A program made the position numbers and the translations under genes. A stretch of DNA of 47,499 bases from CAZDDI01 sp964504195 (GTDB lineage Bacteria > Chloroflexota > Anaerolineae > B4-G1 > SLSP01): contig CAZDDI010000031.1 of NCBI GenBank assembly GCA_964504195.1, forward strand, positions 1-47,499, read 5' to 3'. The number at the start of each line of letters is the position of its first letter. Positions within the stretch are counted from its first letter, which is position 1. Shown piece by piece: positions 16,901 through 23,946 of this stretch. The notes beneath the pieces are model-generated. The model saw nothing but the letters and a program-made list of their open reading frames with translations, did not search any database and had not been told where the DNA came from.

Positions 16901-19900
16901 TACTCCACCTGGCCCCCCAGCGGATCGGTGACGGTCACGACATTGTCATTGACATCGTACACAAAGCGGGTGACAAAACCCAGCGGCGAGGTGATGACCA
17001 CCGTGTTCCCCACCGCATCATAGCCGAACTGCGTGGTGGGGCGCGCGCCGCCCTCCAGCGCCGGGCGTTCCACCCGCGCCAGGCGACCCAGATCGTCGTA
17101 CCCGTAATCGGTGCGCCGGCCCAACGGATCTGTAATCGCGGAGCGCTGGCCCGCTGCGTCGTATGCGTAGTGCGTGACTTTACCCAGCGGATCCTTGACC
17201 GCGCTCAGGCGGCCCTGCACGTCGTAAGTGTAATCCGTCACCTCGCCGCGCGGGCCAATCGTGCGGATGAGTTGATCCTCAGCATCGTAGCAGTATTCGG
17301 TGCGATTGCCGTTCGCATCCATCAGGAACTTGAGGCGATTGGCAGCATCGTAGACCATGCGCGTCGTGTGTCCCAGCGCATTGGTGATGGCGGTGATGTT
17401 CCGGTTGGCGTCATAGGTGTAGCGCGTAGTCGCCCCAGCGGGATCGGTGGTCGTGAACAAACTGCCGGCATCATCGTAAGTGTAGCGCGTCACAAAGCCT
17501 GCCGTGTCGGTCATCACCGTGCGGCGATAGTTGGCGTCGTAACCGTAGCGCGTCCACAGCTCCAGCGGGTCGCGCTCGCCGGTCAGCTTGAGATTTTCAT
17601 CATACTGATACAGTCGCTCGCCGCCGCGCCGGTCTAGCGAGCGAATCAGCAGATCGTTGCCGTCGTACTCGAAAATCGAGGGCGCGCCCTTGGGATCAAC
17701 AATGCGGGTGATGTTGTCGCGGTTATCATAGACGAAGTGTACCGTATGCCCGTTGGCATCGGTATACGAGAGCTCCCGCCCGGCAGCGTCATAAACCGAA
17801 GTAGAGAACGTCCCATCGGGATAGGTAATCTTGACCAGATTGCCATCGTTGTCATACTCGTAGGTGGTTGTGCGGTTCAGCGCATCGGTGATAGCGGTCG
17901 GCTGTCCCCAGGCGTTGTAGGTTGCAGTCGTCGCGCTACTATCAGGCGCGAGGGCGCGGGTGAGATTGCCCGCCGCATCGTATTCATACGTCCAGGTGCG
18001 GCTTAGCGCGTCGGTGCGCGAGGCCACTTGATGGCGCGCGTTGTACGTCCAGCGATTCACATCGCTGATGTACGTCACCCCAGCGGGAATGGGATCGTGG
18101 CGCGCGATGAGATTGCCATTACCATCGTATTCGTACCGGGTAGTGTTGCCCTCTGGGTCGGTGCGGGCAATCAGATTGAAGTCGGCATCATAGACGTTCT
18201 GCGTCTGGTTGCCGCCGCCGTCCTGCTCGGCGGTCACGCGGTTAAGTTCGTCCCACTGATACACTTCCTGATGCCCCAGATTATCGGTAAACGTGGTTGT
18301 GCGACTGGCAATATCGTAGCTCAAATAGCTGTGCGTCCCACTGGCATCCACCTGCTCGATTACGCGGTCGCGGTCATCATAGGTGCTTTGGAGAAAAAGA
18401 ATGTCCTCAGCATCCCATTCTTTAATCAAGCGATGACGCCCATCATACTCGAAACGGCGCAGCGTCCCATCCGGCCCGGCGATGCGCGTAAGATCGCCCG
18501 CAGCGCTGTACTCGAAGGTATACGCGCGCCCGTCCCACAGGCTCAAGCGCATGATGCGCCCCTCACCATCACTCTGCACTGCTATCGCCCGGCCCGCGTC
18601 ATTGCGGATGCCGGTGAGCGGCGGGCGCGGGACTTCGTTGCCCTCCTGCCAGGCATTCTGCCCGCTCAGATCATAGGTGAAGTGCAGCGCATTGCTGGCG
18701 CGGTCGCGCCACTCGGTCAAGATCCCAAAACCGCCCACCGTCTCACTGAACGTGAGTGTTACATCGTTGGGCGTGATCCACTGCCAGCCCTCATCCGTCT
18801 TCTCCAGCCGGTCAAAGACGCCGGCGGGCGCAGTATAACCGCTGCCGTTGGGCGTGTAATGATAGGTGCGTCCATCGGCCAACGCCACCGTCACAGAATT
18901 ATCCGCATACACCTGCGCGCGAGCATTATAGGGGAAAGTCCAACCGTAGCCCAAGAGATCACTGCGCATATCCTGCGCATTATAAGTCAGCGTGAAATCC
19001 CAATCCAGGCCACCGCGCGCGGGGATGCGCGTGAGCCGCGCCTGCACCACATGGTTGCCGGTGGAGAAGCTCACCGGATCCGCGCCGTAGCGCTGATAAT
19101 TCTGGTAGCCCAGATCGCGCCAACGCTTGAGCATTTCCGCTGAAGGCGGCGTGGGATAAGGCGGCGGATTGTTGGGATCGTCGCCACAGTACATGCCCCG
19201 AGCTTCCAACTGCGCGCGGAGCGCGGAGTAAGTCGCATCGGCTATAGCGCCAAATCCCTCCCGGATGACGGGCCAATCGAAATTGTGGTCGAGAAACAGC
19301 GTTTCCATGTGCGCGTAAGACATGGGCAAGGCGCGGAACTCAGCATACGGCAATATCGGGTGTCCGCCACCCCAACGATGGGGCCGCCCCAAAACGGCCA
19401 TGCGATTCAACAACTCTTGTCCCAACGCGCGATCATCAGGATCATTGCCGGCCCACACATAAGTTCCGCCATCACTGATAACCCCCCAGGGCCGGCCTGT
19501 AAGTGCGTTGAAAGCAAACGTGGCAAAAATATCCGCGCCAAAATCGCGCGCCATGTTGGCGCGGGTCGTGCGCGATAAGTAAGCCGGGCTGGCCACCTCG
19601 CGCGTCAGCAAGACCTCAACACGGCAAGCATCCGCTGCCAGGCGAGAGCGCGTCTCCTGCGCCAGCCGCACATTGTAATCTAACTCACGATGACATCCCT
19701 GTCCAGGCCAACAAACATGACCTACATCGTCATCAGCGTCAATGACCAGCTTGTAATATCCATCATTATTGAGCAACGCTTGCGCATCCACCGTTAGTGG
19801 AGTCACTCTCCCCCCCATCGCGTAAATCGCCAGCCGCGACATCAACGCAAACTCGCCGATGGTCTCTACCTCAGCGCGCAGCCAGTTCTCATCCAGATAC

Positions 19901-20580
19901 ACCGCCGAGGGTACCTTGAGCCAATCGTTGCGCCCTGGCCCGGTGCGGCGATAGAGCGAAAGCACCGAGAGATCCAGCCCCCAAATCTCTGGATCGGTGA
20001 AAGTTTTGGTAATAATAACTGTGGGCGTGTAGATAGACCACCACGGATTGGTATCGGTGAAGACCGTTACCGGGAAGGGGAAGTACGTCATGGGTTGCCC
20101 GCTGGAAAGCCGTTCGGCAGTCACCACAAAGGGCTGCCCGGCCATTGCCAGGTTGTCCGGCGATTGCGCAGGTGGAGCAATTTCCGCGAAGGTCACGCGC
20201 GCCGTCTCGGTCACAGCCACAGAAGTAAACATCACCTGCACGCGATGATCTGCCGTGCCAATCGTTCCACCGATGCCGGGATAGATGAGCATTTCAGCAG
20301 GTAGGGGCGGCGTATAGTTCCGCATCACCAGCGGCAGATATACCGTCTCCGTGAGATTGTTGCTGGCTTGCAAGGCAGGTATCCCCAACGGAGCAGCTAC
20401 ATCCTGCGCCGTTGCGCGTAAACGCAAGGGCAAGTATAACGGCCATGCAGCTATTGCCCCATTTGAGTCAGCGGGGGGATTTTCACTTGCCGCCCCCACC
20501 GGCTGCACCGTCCACGGGACCATACCCAGCAGCATCGAGACCACCGTCACCAGGGAAATTGTCGCGCGCCAGAAGGATTT
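13966..20580 (-). CDS. RHS/YD-repeat protein with amidase-like N-terminus and GH24 lysozyme-like tip
   Basis: A secreted protein of about 2204 aa; GGAGGT stands 5 nt before ATG 20580. Signal peptide 1-35; VYLPLVMRNYTPP near 80. Residues about 270-470 resemble an N-acetylmuramoyl-L-alanine amidase (RELDYNVRLAQETRSRL, VLLTREVASPAYLSRTTRAN), but the usual SIHANA is TFAFNA, so a zinc ligand seems lost. About 520-1925 are several dozen YD repeats ending in the RHS core GLYHFYARYYDPKTGAW. The tip (about 1930-2204) is helical, then a T4-lysozyme-like GH24 domain: FIAGFEGFRPRLYNDAAGHC, TVGYGH, and QQFDALVSFTFNLGRG. The tip DNA (13,966-14,900) is clearly more AT-rich than the core. This is polymorphic-toxin architecture with a peptidoglycan-cutting tip (inference). 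No immunity gene is evident. Confidence 0.93.
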   Translation of the reverse strand, partial: KSFWRATISLVTVVSMLLGMVPWTVQPVGAASENPPADSNGAIAAWPLYLPLRLRATAQDVAAPLGIPALQASNNLTETVYLPLVMRNYTPPLPAEMLIYPGIGGTIGTADHRVQVMFTSVAVTETARVTFAEIAPPAQSPDNLAMAGQPFVVTAERLSSGQPMTYFPFPVTVFTDTNPWWSIYTPTVIITKTFTDPEIWGLDLSVLSLYRRTGPGRNDWLKVPSAVYLDENWLRAEVETIGEFALMSRLAIYAMGGRVTPLTVDAQALLNNDGYYKLVIDADDDVGHVCWPGQGCHRELDYNVRLAQETRSRLAADACRVEVLLTREVASPAYLSRTTRANMARDFGADIFATFAFNALTGRPWGVISDGGTYVWAGNDPDDRALGQELLNRMAVLGRPHRWGGGHPILPYAEFRALPMSYAHMETLFLDHNFDWPVIREGFGAIADATYSALRAQLEARGMYCGDDPNNPPPYPTPPSAEMLKRWRDLGYQNYQRYGADPVSFSTGNHVVQARLTRIPARGGLDWDFTLTYNAQDMRSDLLGYGWTFPYNARAQVYADNSVTVALADGRTYHYTPNGSGYTAPAGVFDRLEKTDEGWQWITPNDVTLTFSETVGGFGILTEWRDRASNALHFTYDLSGQNAWQEGNEVPRPPLTGIRNDAGRAIAVQSDGEGRIMRLSLWDGRAYTFEYSAAGDLTRIAGPDGTLRRFEYDGRHRLIKEWDAEDILFLQSTYDDRDRVIEQVDASGTHSYLSYDIASRTTTFTDNLGHQEVYQWDELNRVTAEQDGGGNQTQNVYDADFNLIARTDPEGNTTRYEYDGNGNLIARHDPIPAGVTYISDVNRWTYNARHQVASRTDALSRTWTYEYDAAGNLTRALAPDSSATTATYNAWGQPTAITDALNRTTTYEYDNDGNLVKITYPDGTFSTSVYDAAGRELSYTDANGHTVHFVYDNRDNITRIVDPKGAPSIFEYDGNDLLIRSLDRRGGERLYQYDENLKLTGERDPLELWTRYGYDANYRRTVMTDTAGFVTRYTYDDAGSLFTTTDPAGATTRYTYDANRNITAITNALGHTTRMVYDAANRLKFLMDANGNRTEYCYDAEDQLIRTIGPRGEVTDYTYDVQGRLSAVKDPLGKVTHYAYDAAGQRSAITDPLGRRTDYGYDDLGRLARVERPALEGGARPTTQFGYDAVGNTVVITSPLGFVTRFVYDVNDNVVTVTDPLGGQVEYVYDAEDTPLAVTDANGHTETTTYNLAGLPVQFTDALGYTTTLEFDDAYNLARLVNALGRVTTYDYDPLGRLLQNTDPLGHATTYTRDALGRVTAVTDANGHATEYDYDPLGQLIRVTDALSGTTAYAYNEVGSLTVITDANGSVTRFQYNFLNQLTRETNPLDKSWWYAYDAAGQLIRRVDALWQATYYDYDSNGRLSGIRYGVTPETMHPITFTYNLEGRETQMCDGLLALSSVEGGCTMHTYDALGRPISTTDWLGRTITRTYDAASNLTGLTYPNGFVVGYAYNVNDWLTTFTDPQGDSSTFGYNALGQATFIHHANGTRVGLAYDSAGRLLGLINRGADMGVQSAYRYAMDAVGNRVQVVEERAPFDGLGANVVLTRTYTYDALDRLIGAATADPASHTFYAFDAVGNRQSKTGSVLAPDPGVPALPVAPAPEQVSYAYNAANQLTEITEPGATTTLDYNANGDRIRETEVLTDGTTLLTLYRYDREDRLVGVTKSLSDSVAITVTMVATYTYDGYGRRAIKEVVEYTPAMTTTGVPTFTQYVVRMTYLYDGLDIIGVTLEANETITETYYYLAPSPITGMRRPFEMERLPNPDTGFAGDRHWYQLDGLDSVVALTDENGESSDALLYEEYGQQLVGMSELQVFAYTGQDYDVETGLYHFYARYYDPKTGAWTTRDSYWGLLIDPLSMHRYIYVKGNPIRWTDFLGFALKDDVETTERFLELVRGARNEAIVDLYMLSRIPFYKILYFNKYSNLVNKIGRYSVYIKSIEKHLDDLMIDLAREQGREGGFSACDYWQDKKRIVESSSTYYGECRGAATNNSRRISDAGLKFIAGFEGFRPRLYNDAAGHCTVGYGHLVHMGNCNEKDPPEFKEGISEARGLEILLSDAKSAEKAVNDLVTVPLNQQQFDALVSFTFNLGRGNLQSSDLLQKLNNGDYDAVPSELLRWNKAGGAELPGLTRRRKAEGELFKNGNY

Positions 20581-20685
20581 CATCGCAGACCTCCGTATTG
20601 AGTTCAGTAACATAAGAGGATAAAGAAGACAGTCTCATATCTAATTTGTGCAAACACGCGGTTTGATGAGTGCAAACCTTTTTAC

Positions 20686-20714
20686 ATTGTAGCACAAGTA
20701 AGAAAATGGGTAAA
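20686..20714 (-). promoter_or_regulatory. putative promoter of the RHS gene with nearby palindrome
   Basis: The minus strand shows TTTACC (20714-20709), a 17-bp spacer and TACAAT (20691-20686), about 105 bp before the RHS start. A perfect 12-bp palindrome GTACCTAGGTAC lies at 20717-20728 just upstream of the -35. In the leader, GTGCAAAC occurs twice, 22 bp apart (20648 and 20670). These may be operator sites, but the regulator is unknown. Confidence 0.55.
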
Positions 20715-20772
20715 TAGTACCTAGGTACCGTCCATACAAAATCGCCCCATTACACGTCAGACTAGGCGCTGG

Positions 20773-20800
20773 TTGACAGTGACTTGATGTGTGCTATACT
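20773..20800 (+). promoter_or_regulatory. promoter of the cold-shock gene
   Basis: TTGACA (20773-20778), 16 bp, TATACT (20795-20800). Transcription would start near 20,807, giving a leader of about 115 nt before the cold-shock start codon. Long leaders of this kind act as temperature-sensing RNA in cspA-type genes (family knowledge). Confidence 0.85.
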
Positions 20801-20921
20801 GTTTTGCGTTCTCGGTTACAGGAGCAACAAGCCGTTATAAGGAATTGCCTAACCCGGCCCACAGCAATTGTCAATCGGGACAATTTCAGGAATTCTATTT
20901 TTTTTGGAGGTTTGTACAGAT

Positions 20922-21143
20922 ATGGAACAGAGCGTTTCGATGGGCTGTGTGAAGTGGTTCGATGACAAGAAGGGTTACGGATTTATCACCCCCGACGGCG
21001 GGGAGAATGATGTTTTCGTACACTTCTCGGATATCAACGGCAACGGGTTCCGCACCCTGCGCGAGGGCGACCGCGTGCAATTTAGCCTCACCCAGGGTGA
21101 GCGCGGGCTTAAGGCCTTCAACGTTAACCTGGCGCAGGAGTAG
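20922..21143 (+). CDS. cold-shock domain protein (CspA family)
   Basis: A 73-aa single OB-fold nucleic-acid chaperone with both RNA-binding motifs: RNP1 as KGYGFITPD and RNP2 as DVFVHFSDI. It would bind single-stranded RNA/DNA and melt structure in mRNA. The start at ATG 20922 is chosen because GGAGG stands 11 nt upstream; the open frame extends further but without a start signal. A strong consensus promoter and an unusually long leader precede it, and a perfect hairpin terminator follows, so it is a single-gene unit. Confidence 0.96.
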   Translation: MEQSVSMGCVKWFDDKKGYGFITPDGGENDVFVHFSDINGNGFRTLREGDRVQFSLTQGERGLKAFNVNLAQE

Positions 21144-21180
21144 TCGCGCACTAAACACCTTACTTAAGGTCAAATATCAA

Positions 21181-21210
21181 CCGGGACATGGTATACCATG
21201 TCCCGGTTTT
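21181..21210 (+). terminator. bidirectional terminator after the cold-shock gene
   Basis: A perfect 26-bp palindrome (CCGGGACATGG at 21181, its complement ending at 21206) followed by TTTT and preceded by AA. It can end both the cold-shock transcript and the converging phosphoesterase transcript. Confidence 0.85.
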
Positions 21211-21244
21211 ATATTAGCAATTATCGTGACGATTCTCAGATAAG

Positions 21245-21973
21245 CTACCGGCCCACTTCCAAACGATCAATCAGGCGTTGAGGTAAGTCTTTGATGCGCA
21301 TCCGCTCCTGGGTAATCTGTACAGCGTAAGAGACCCGGCGCGCTTCCCACGTGAGCGCCTCGGCATCAAGAATGGCATAACAAGCACGCGGATCGCCATC
21401 ACGCGGCTGCCCCACGCTACCGGGATTAATAATGAGCCGGCGCGAGTCCAATTGCAAGGGTTCGCCCCAAGCCGGCAACAACATACGCGCCTCGCGTTGT
21501 TGTGGCAGCCATTCGTAGGTTATCGGAACATGGGTATGGCCCACCAAAGCGATCGTGAAGGTCTCAGCCAGGAAGTTTATCTTGGCACGCTCCACGTCTA
21601 AAAGATATTCCCAAATTGGCTCGCGCGGACTACCGTGTGCCATAAGGAACGACCCGACACTCATAGAAGCAGGCAATTGCATCAAGTATTGGCGATTTTC
21701 GGGTAACAGTTCGGACTGAGTCCATAACAACGCCTTCCGGGCCTCGTTGTTGAAAACCAACAAATCAGACCGCCCAATCGCGCCCCAGTCGTGATTACCA
21801 GCGATGCAAACATGGGGGTATTCCAGTAATACATCAATGCACTCATTAGGATTAGGGCCATAGCCGACCAAATCGCCCAAACACCATATAGCATCGAACG
21901 CCCCAGCATCATGCAGCACTGCGCGTAGCGCGGTAAGATTAGCATGAATATCAGAAATAACGACATAACGCAC
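21245..21973 (-). CDS. calcineurin-like metallophosphoesterase (YfcE/class III type)
   Basis: A 242-aa cytosolic dimetal phosphoesterase. All metal-binding motifs are present in order: DIHAN (N-terminus), GDLVGYGPNP, GNHDWG, a lone His in MAHGSPREP, and GHTHVP. The INPGSVGQPRDGDPRACY motif is typical of the family_2/DUF2436-like group active on phosphodiesters. The physiological substrate cannot be told. It is separated from the upstream CPBP gene by about 105 bp, so it may have its own promoter; I see TATAAT in the gap but no clear -35. Confidence 0.92.
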   Translation of the reverse strand: MRYVVISDIHANLTALRAVLHDAGAFDAIWCLGDLVGYGPNPNECIDVLLEYPHVCIAGNHDWGAIGRSDLLVFNNEARKALLWTQSELLPENRQYLMQLPASMSVGSFLMAHGSPREPIWEYLLDVERAKINFLAETFTIALVGHTHVPITYEWLPQQREARMLLPAWGEPLQLDSRRLIINPGSVGQPRDGDPRACYAILDAEALTWEARRVSYAVQITQERMRIKDLPQRLIDRLEVGR

Positions 21974-22079
21974 AGGAAGTTCCTCCCATCAATAAAAAGT
22001 CACACATCAACGCGCGCATCGTGAATATCCGCATTATACGCCATCTACCGCAAAATGCGATATTGCACAAGTTACATTC

Positions 22080-23123
22080 TTATGTAAGGGTACCCGCGAG
22101 AGGGGTTTCCGGCTCGGATACAATGGGGGCTGCGTAGCTGGCAAGAGCTATCTGCCAGCCAATAGTTGCATGGGTGAGTTTCAACCACACCCAAATCAAC
22201 CCCGCGCCGATAAGCATCGTGAGCAAGCCGATCAGCCCGGCTTCCGGCCCAAAAGCACCACCAGTCCACAATTCAGGGCCAGTTTGCTGAATAGCTATGT
22301 ATGACGTGCCTGGGATACTCCCGCTGACAGGAAAGCCAAACACGTTGCCCTGGAAAAAATTCCAGGTGATGTGCAGGCCAATGGGGAGAGCCAGTTGCCC
22401 GGTGAGAACATAGGGCAATCCTAACATCAACCCCGCCAGCATAAGGTTCACGGTGCTCACCCAGGTAGCATTGGGATTCCCTAGATGGAGGAGACCAAAA
22501 ACCGCAGATGAAATCACATAGCTAATCAATAAAGCCGACTTAGGCCCAACATGCCGAAAGTTAAACCCTTCTGCGATGTTTCGCAACCAATAACCACGAG
22601 TAAGCACTTCTTCCTGAATACCCACAGCGATGAAAAGGCCGATATATAGCCATATCCCCGCAGCGAATGTGGTGGAATTGGTCTCAAAAAAACCTGTGGG
22701 TGTGACCCAGCCAAGTGCAATTTCAACCCCATAGACCCCGGTCATCAGCAGCGCGCCGAGAAGCAAGCCAAAGCCGAGGTCTTGCCACCAGCGCCGATCT
22801 AACGCAAAGCCAAAATCCTTGAAGGCGCGCCTATCGAGAAACCGCCCGGCCAGCATCAAGCTGACGATAATACCAATCCAGGTCAAGCTACTCTCAATCA
22901 ACCGGATAGCCAACCTGACAAACAGCAAATGCCCCCCCAGCGGGCGCACCACTTGCTCAACAAACAGGGAATATAACAGCGAGATGGGTAACACCAACAA
23001 CACCAACAAGAATAGATGCAGCAATATCCGCCAGCCAGCCCGCACGCGACGTTCTGTCGGATTCCAAAACCAGTTCTTGATGTAATTTCGCGTGGCGTTT
23101 TCTTTGTTAGTTGTTGCGACCAT
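22080..23123 (-). CDS. CPBP-family intramembrane metalloprotease
   Basis: A 347-aa polytopic membrane protein with about eight hydrophobic helices. The three active-site motifs of CAAX-protease/bacteriocin-processing enzymes are visible: EEVLTRGYWLRNI (two Glu and Arg), FGLLHLGNP (His), and HITWNF (His). It cuts substrates within the membrane; the target here is unknown. GAGGGA directly precedes ATG 23123, which is preferred over an upstream TTG. It is third in the operon M23 peptidase - birA - CPBP, 25 bp after birA. Confidence 0.9.
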   Translation of the reverse strand: MVATTNKENATRNYIKNWFWNPTERRVRAGWRILLHLFLLVLLVLPISLLYSLFVEQVVRPLGGHLLFVRLAIRLIESSLTWIGIIVSLMLAGRFLDRRAFKDFGFALDRRWWQDLGFGLLLGALLMTGVYGVEIALGWVTPTGFFETNSTTFAAGIWLYIGLFIAVGIQEEVLTRGYWLRNIAEGFNFRHVGPKSALLISYVISSAVFGLLHLGNPNATWVSTVNLMLAGLMLGLPYVLTGQLALPIGLHITWNFFQGNVFGFPVSGSIPGTSYIAIQQTGPELWTGGAFGPEAGLIGLLTMLIGAGLIWVWLKLTHATIGWQIALASYAAPIVSEPETPLAGTLT

Positions 23124-23148
23124 CTTTCCCTCTAACAATAGGAGTGAC

Positions 23149-23940
23149 TCACACTCGCAAGCTCACATCTCCCATGGAGAAGCGCCGCTCGACATGGTCT
23201 TCGAGGCGCAACACGAGCGCACCACTGGCTTCAACATCCACGGCCATGCCAATGATGGTCTCAGTAGGGGTATGTAGAATAACAGTGCGTCCCAGCCAAG
23301 CCAACCGCGCGCGCCAGCGCGTAAAAATATCTCCACCGACCCGCAGCTCGTGATAGAGTATATCAGCCCGTTCCAAAATGGCCTCTAGCAACGGGGGACG
23401 CTCCACCGGTCGCGTACACTCCGCCAGCAAACTGGTGGCATTATCGGCGAGCTCGCTGAGCTGCTCCACGGGCACGTTGACGTTAATCCCCATCCCCACC
23501 ACCAGGAAGCCTGGTTGCGCGCCTTGCCAGCCCACTTCGCTGAGCATCCCCCCCAGCTTGAACCACTGCCCCTCACGCTCTACAATGAGATCGTTAGGCC
23601 ACTTGAGCATCACAGGAACGCCGGTCAGCTCACGCACCGCTTCGACAGCCGCCACGCCGCAGAGCATCGTCACGGGCGCGGCGGTATGAATAAAAGGCGC
23701 TGGAGGGCGAAAGAGCAGGGAAAAAAGCAAACAGCTACCGGGAGGCGCATTCCAGCGGCGATTCAACCGCCCGCGACCGGCGGATTGTTCCTCGGCAAGC
23801 GTGAGCAAACCCTCCGGTGCCCCCTGTTCACCCAGGCGCATAAGCAGGGCATTGGTAGAATCCACTTGTTCCAGATACAGCGAGCGAGAGCCTAAAAGAC
23901 CCTCGCTACGTTGATATGTAGACAGACCCGCAGCGAGCAT
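23149..23940 (-). CDS. birA: biotin--[acetyl-CoA-carboxylase] ligase
   Basis: A 263-aa enzyme that activates biotin as biotinyl-AMP and attaches it to carboxylase BCCP subunits. The biotin-binding glycine loop appears as QSAGRGRLNRRW, followed by PGSCLLFSLLFRP, LKWPNDLIV and KLGGMLSE, then GMGINVN. It lacks the N-terminal DNA-binding wing of E. coli BirA, so it is a monofunctional (group I) ligase without repressor function. The start codon lies 6 nt past the stop of the LysM-M23 gene, indicating translational coupling. Confidence 0.94.
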   Translation of the reverse strand: MLAAGLSTYQRSEGLLGSRSLYLEQVDSTNALLMRLGEQGAPEGLLTLAEEQSAGRGRLNRRWNAPPGSCLLFSLLFRPPAPFIHTAAPVTMLCGVAAVEAVRELTGVPVMLKWPNDLIVEREGQWFKLGGMLSEVGWQGAQPGFLVVGMGINVNVPVEQLSELADNATSLLAECTRPVERPPLLEAILERADILYHELRVGGDIFTRWRARLAWLGRTVILHTPTETIIGMAVDVEASGALVLRLEDHVERRFSMGDVSLRV

Positions 23941-23946
23941 CGTCGC

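Noticed and set aside
16849..19143. Long plus-strand frames opposite the RHS gene
   Set aside because: The YD repeats force periodic open frames on the complement. The products repeat Ile/Val/Arg strings in step with the YD period and have no start signals.
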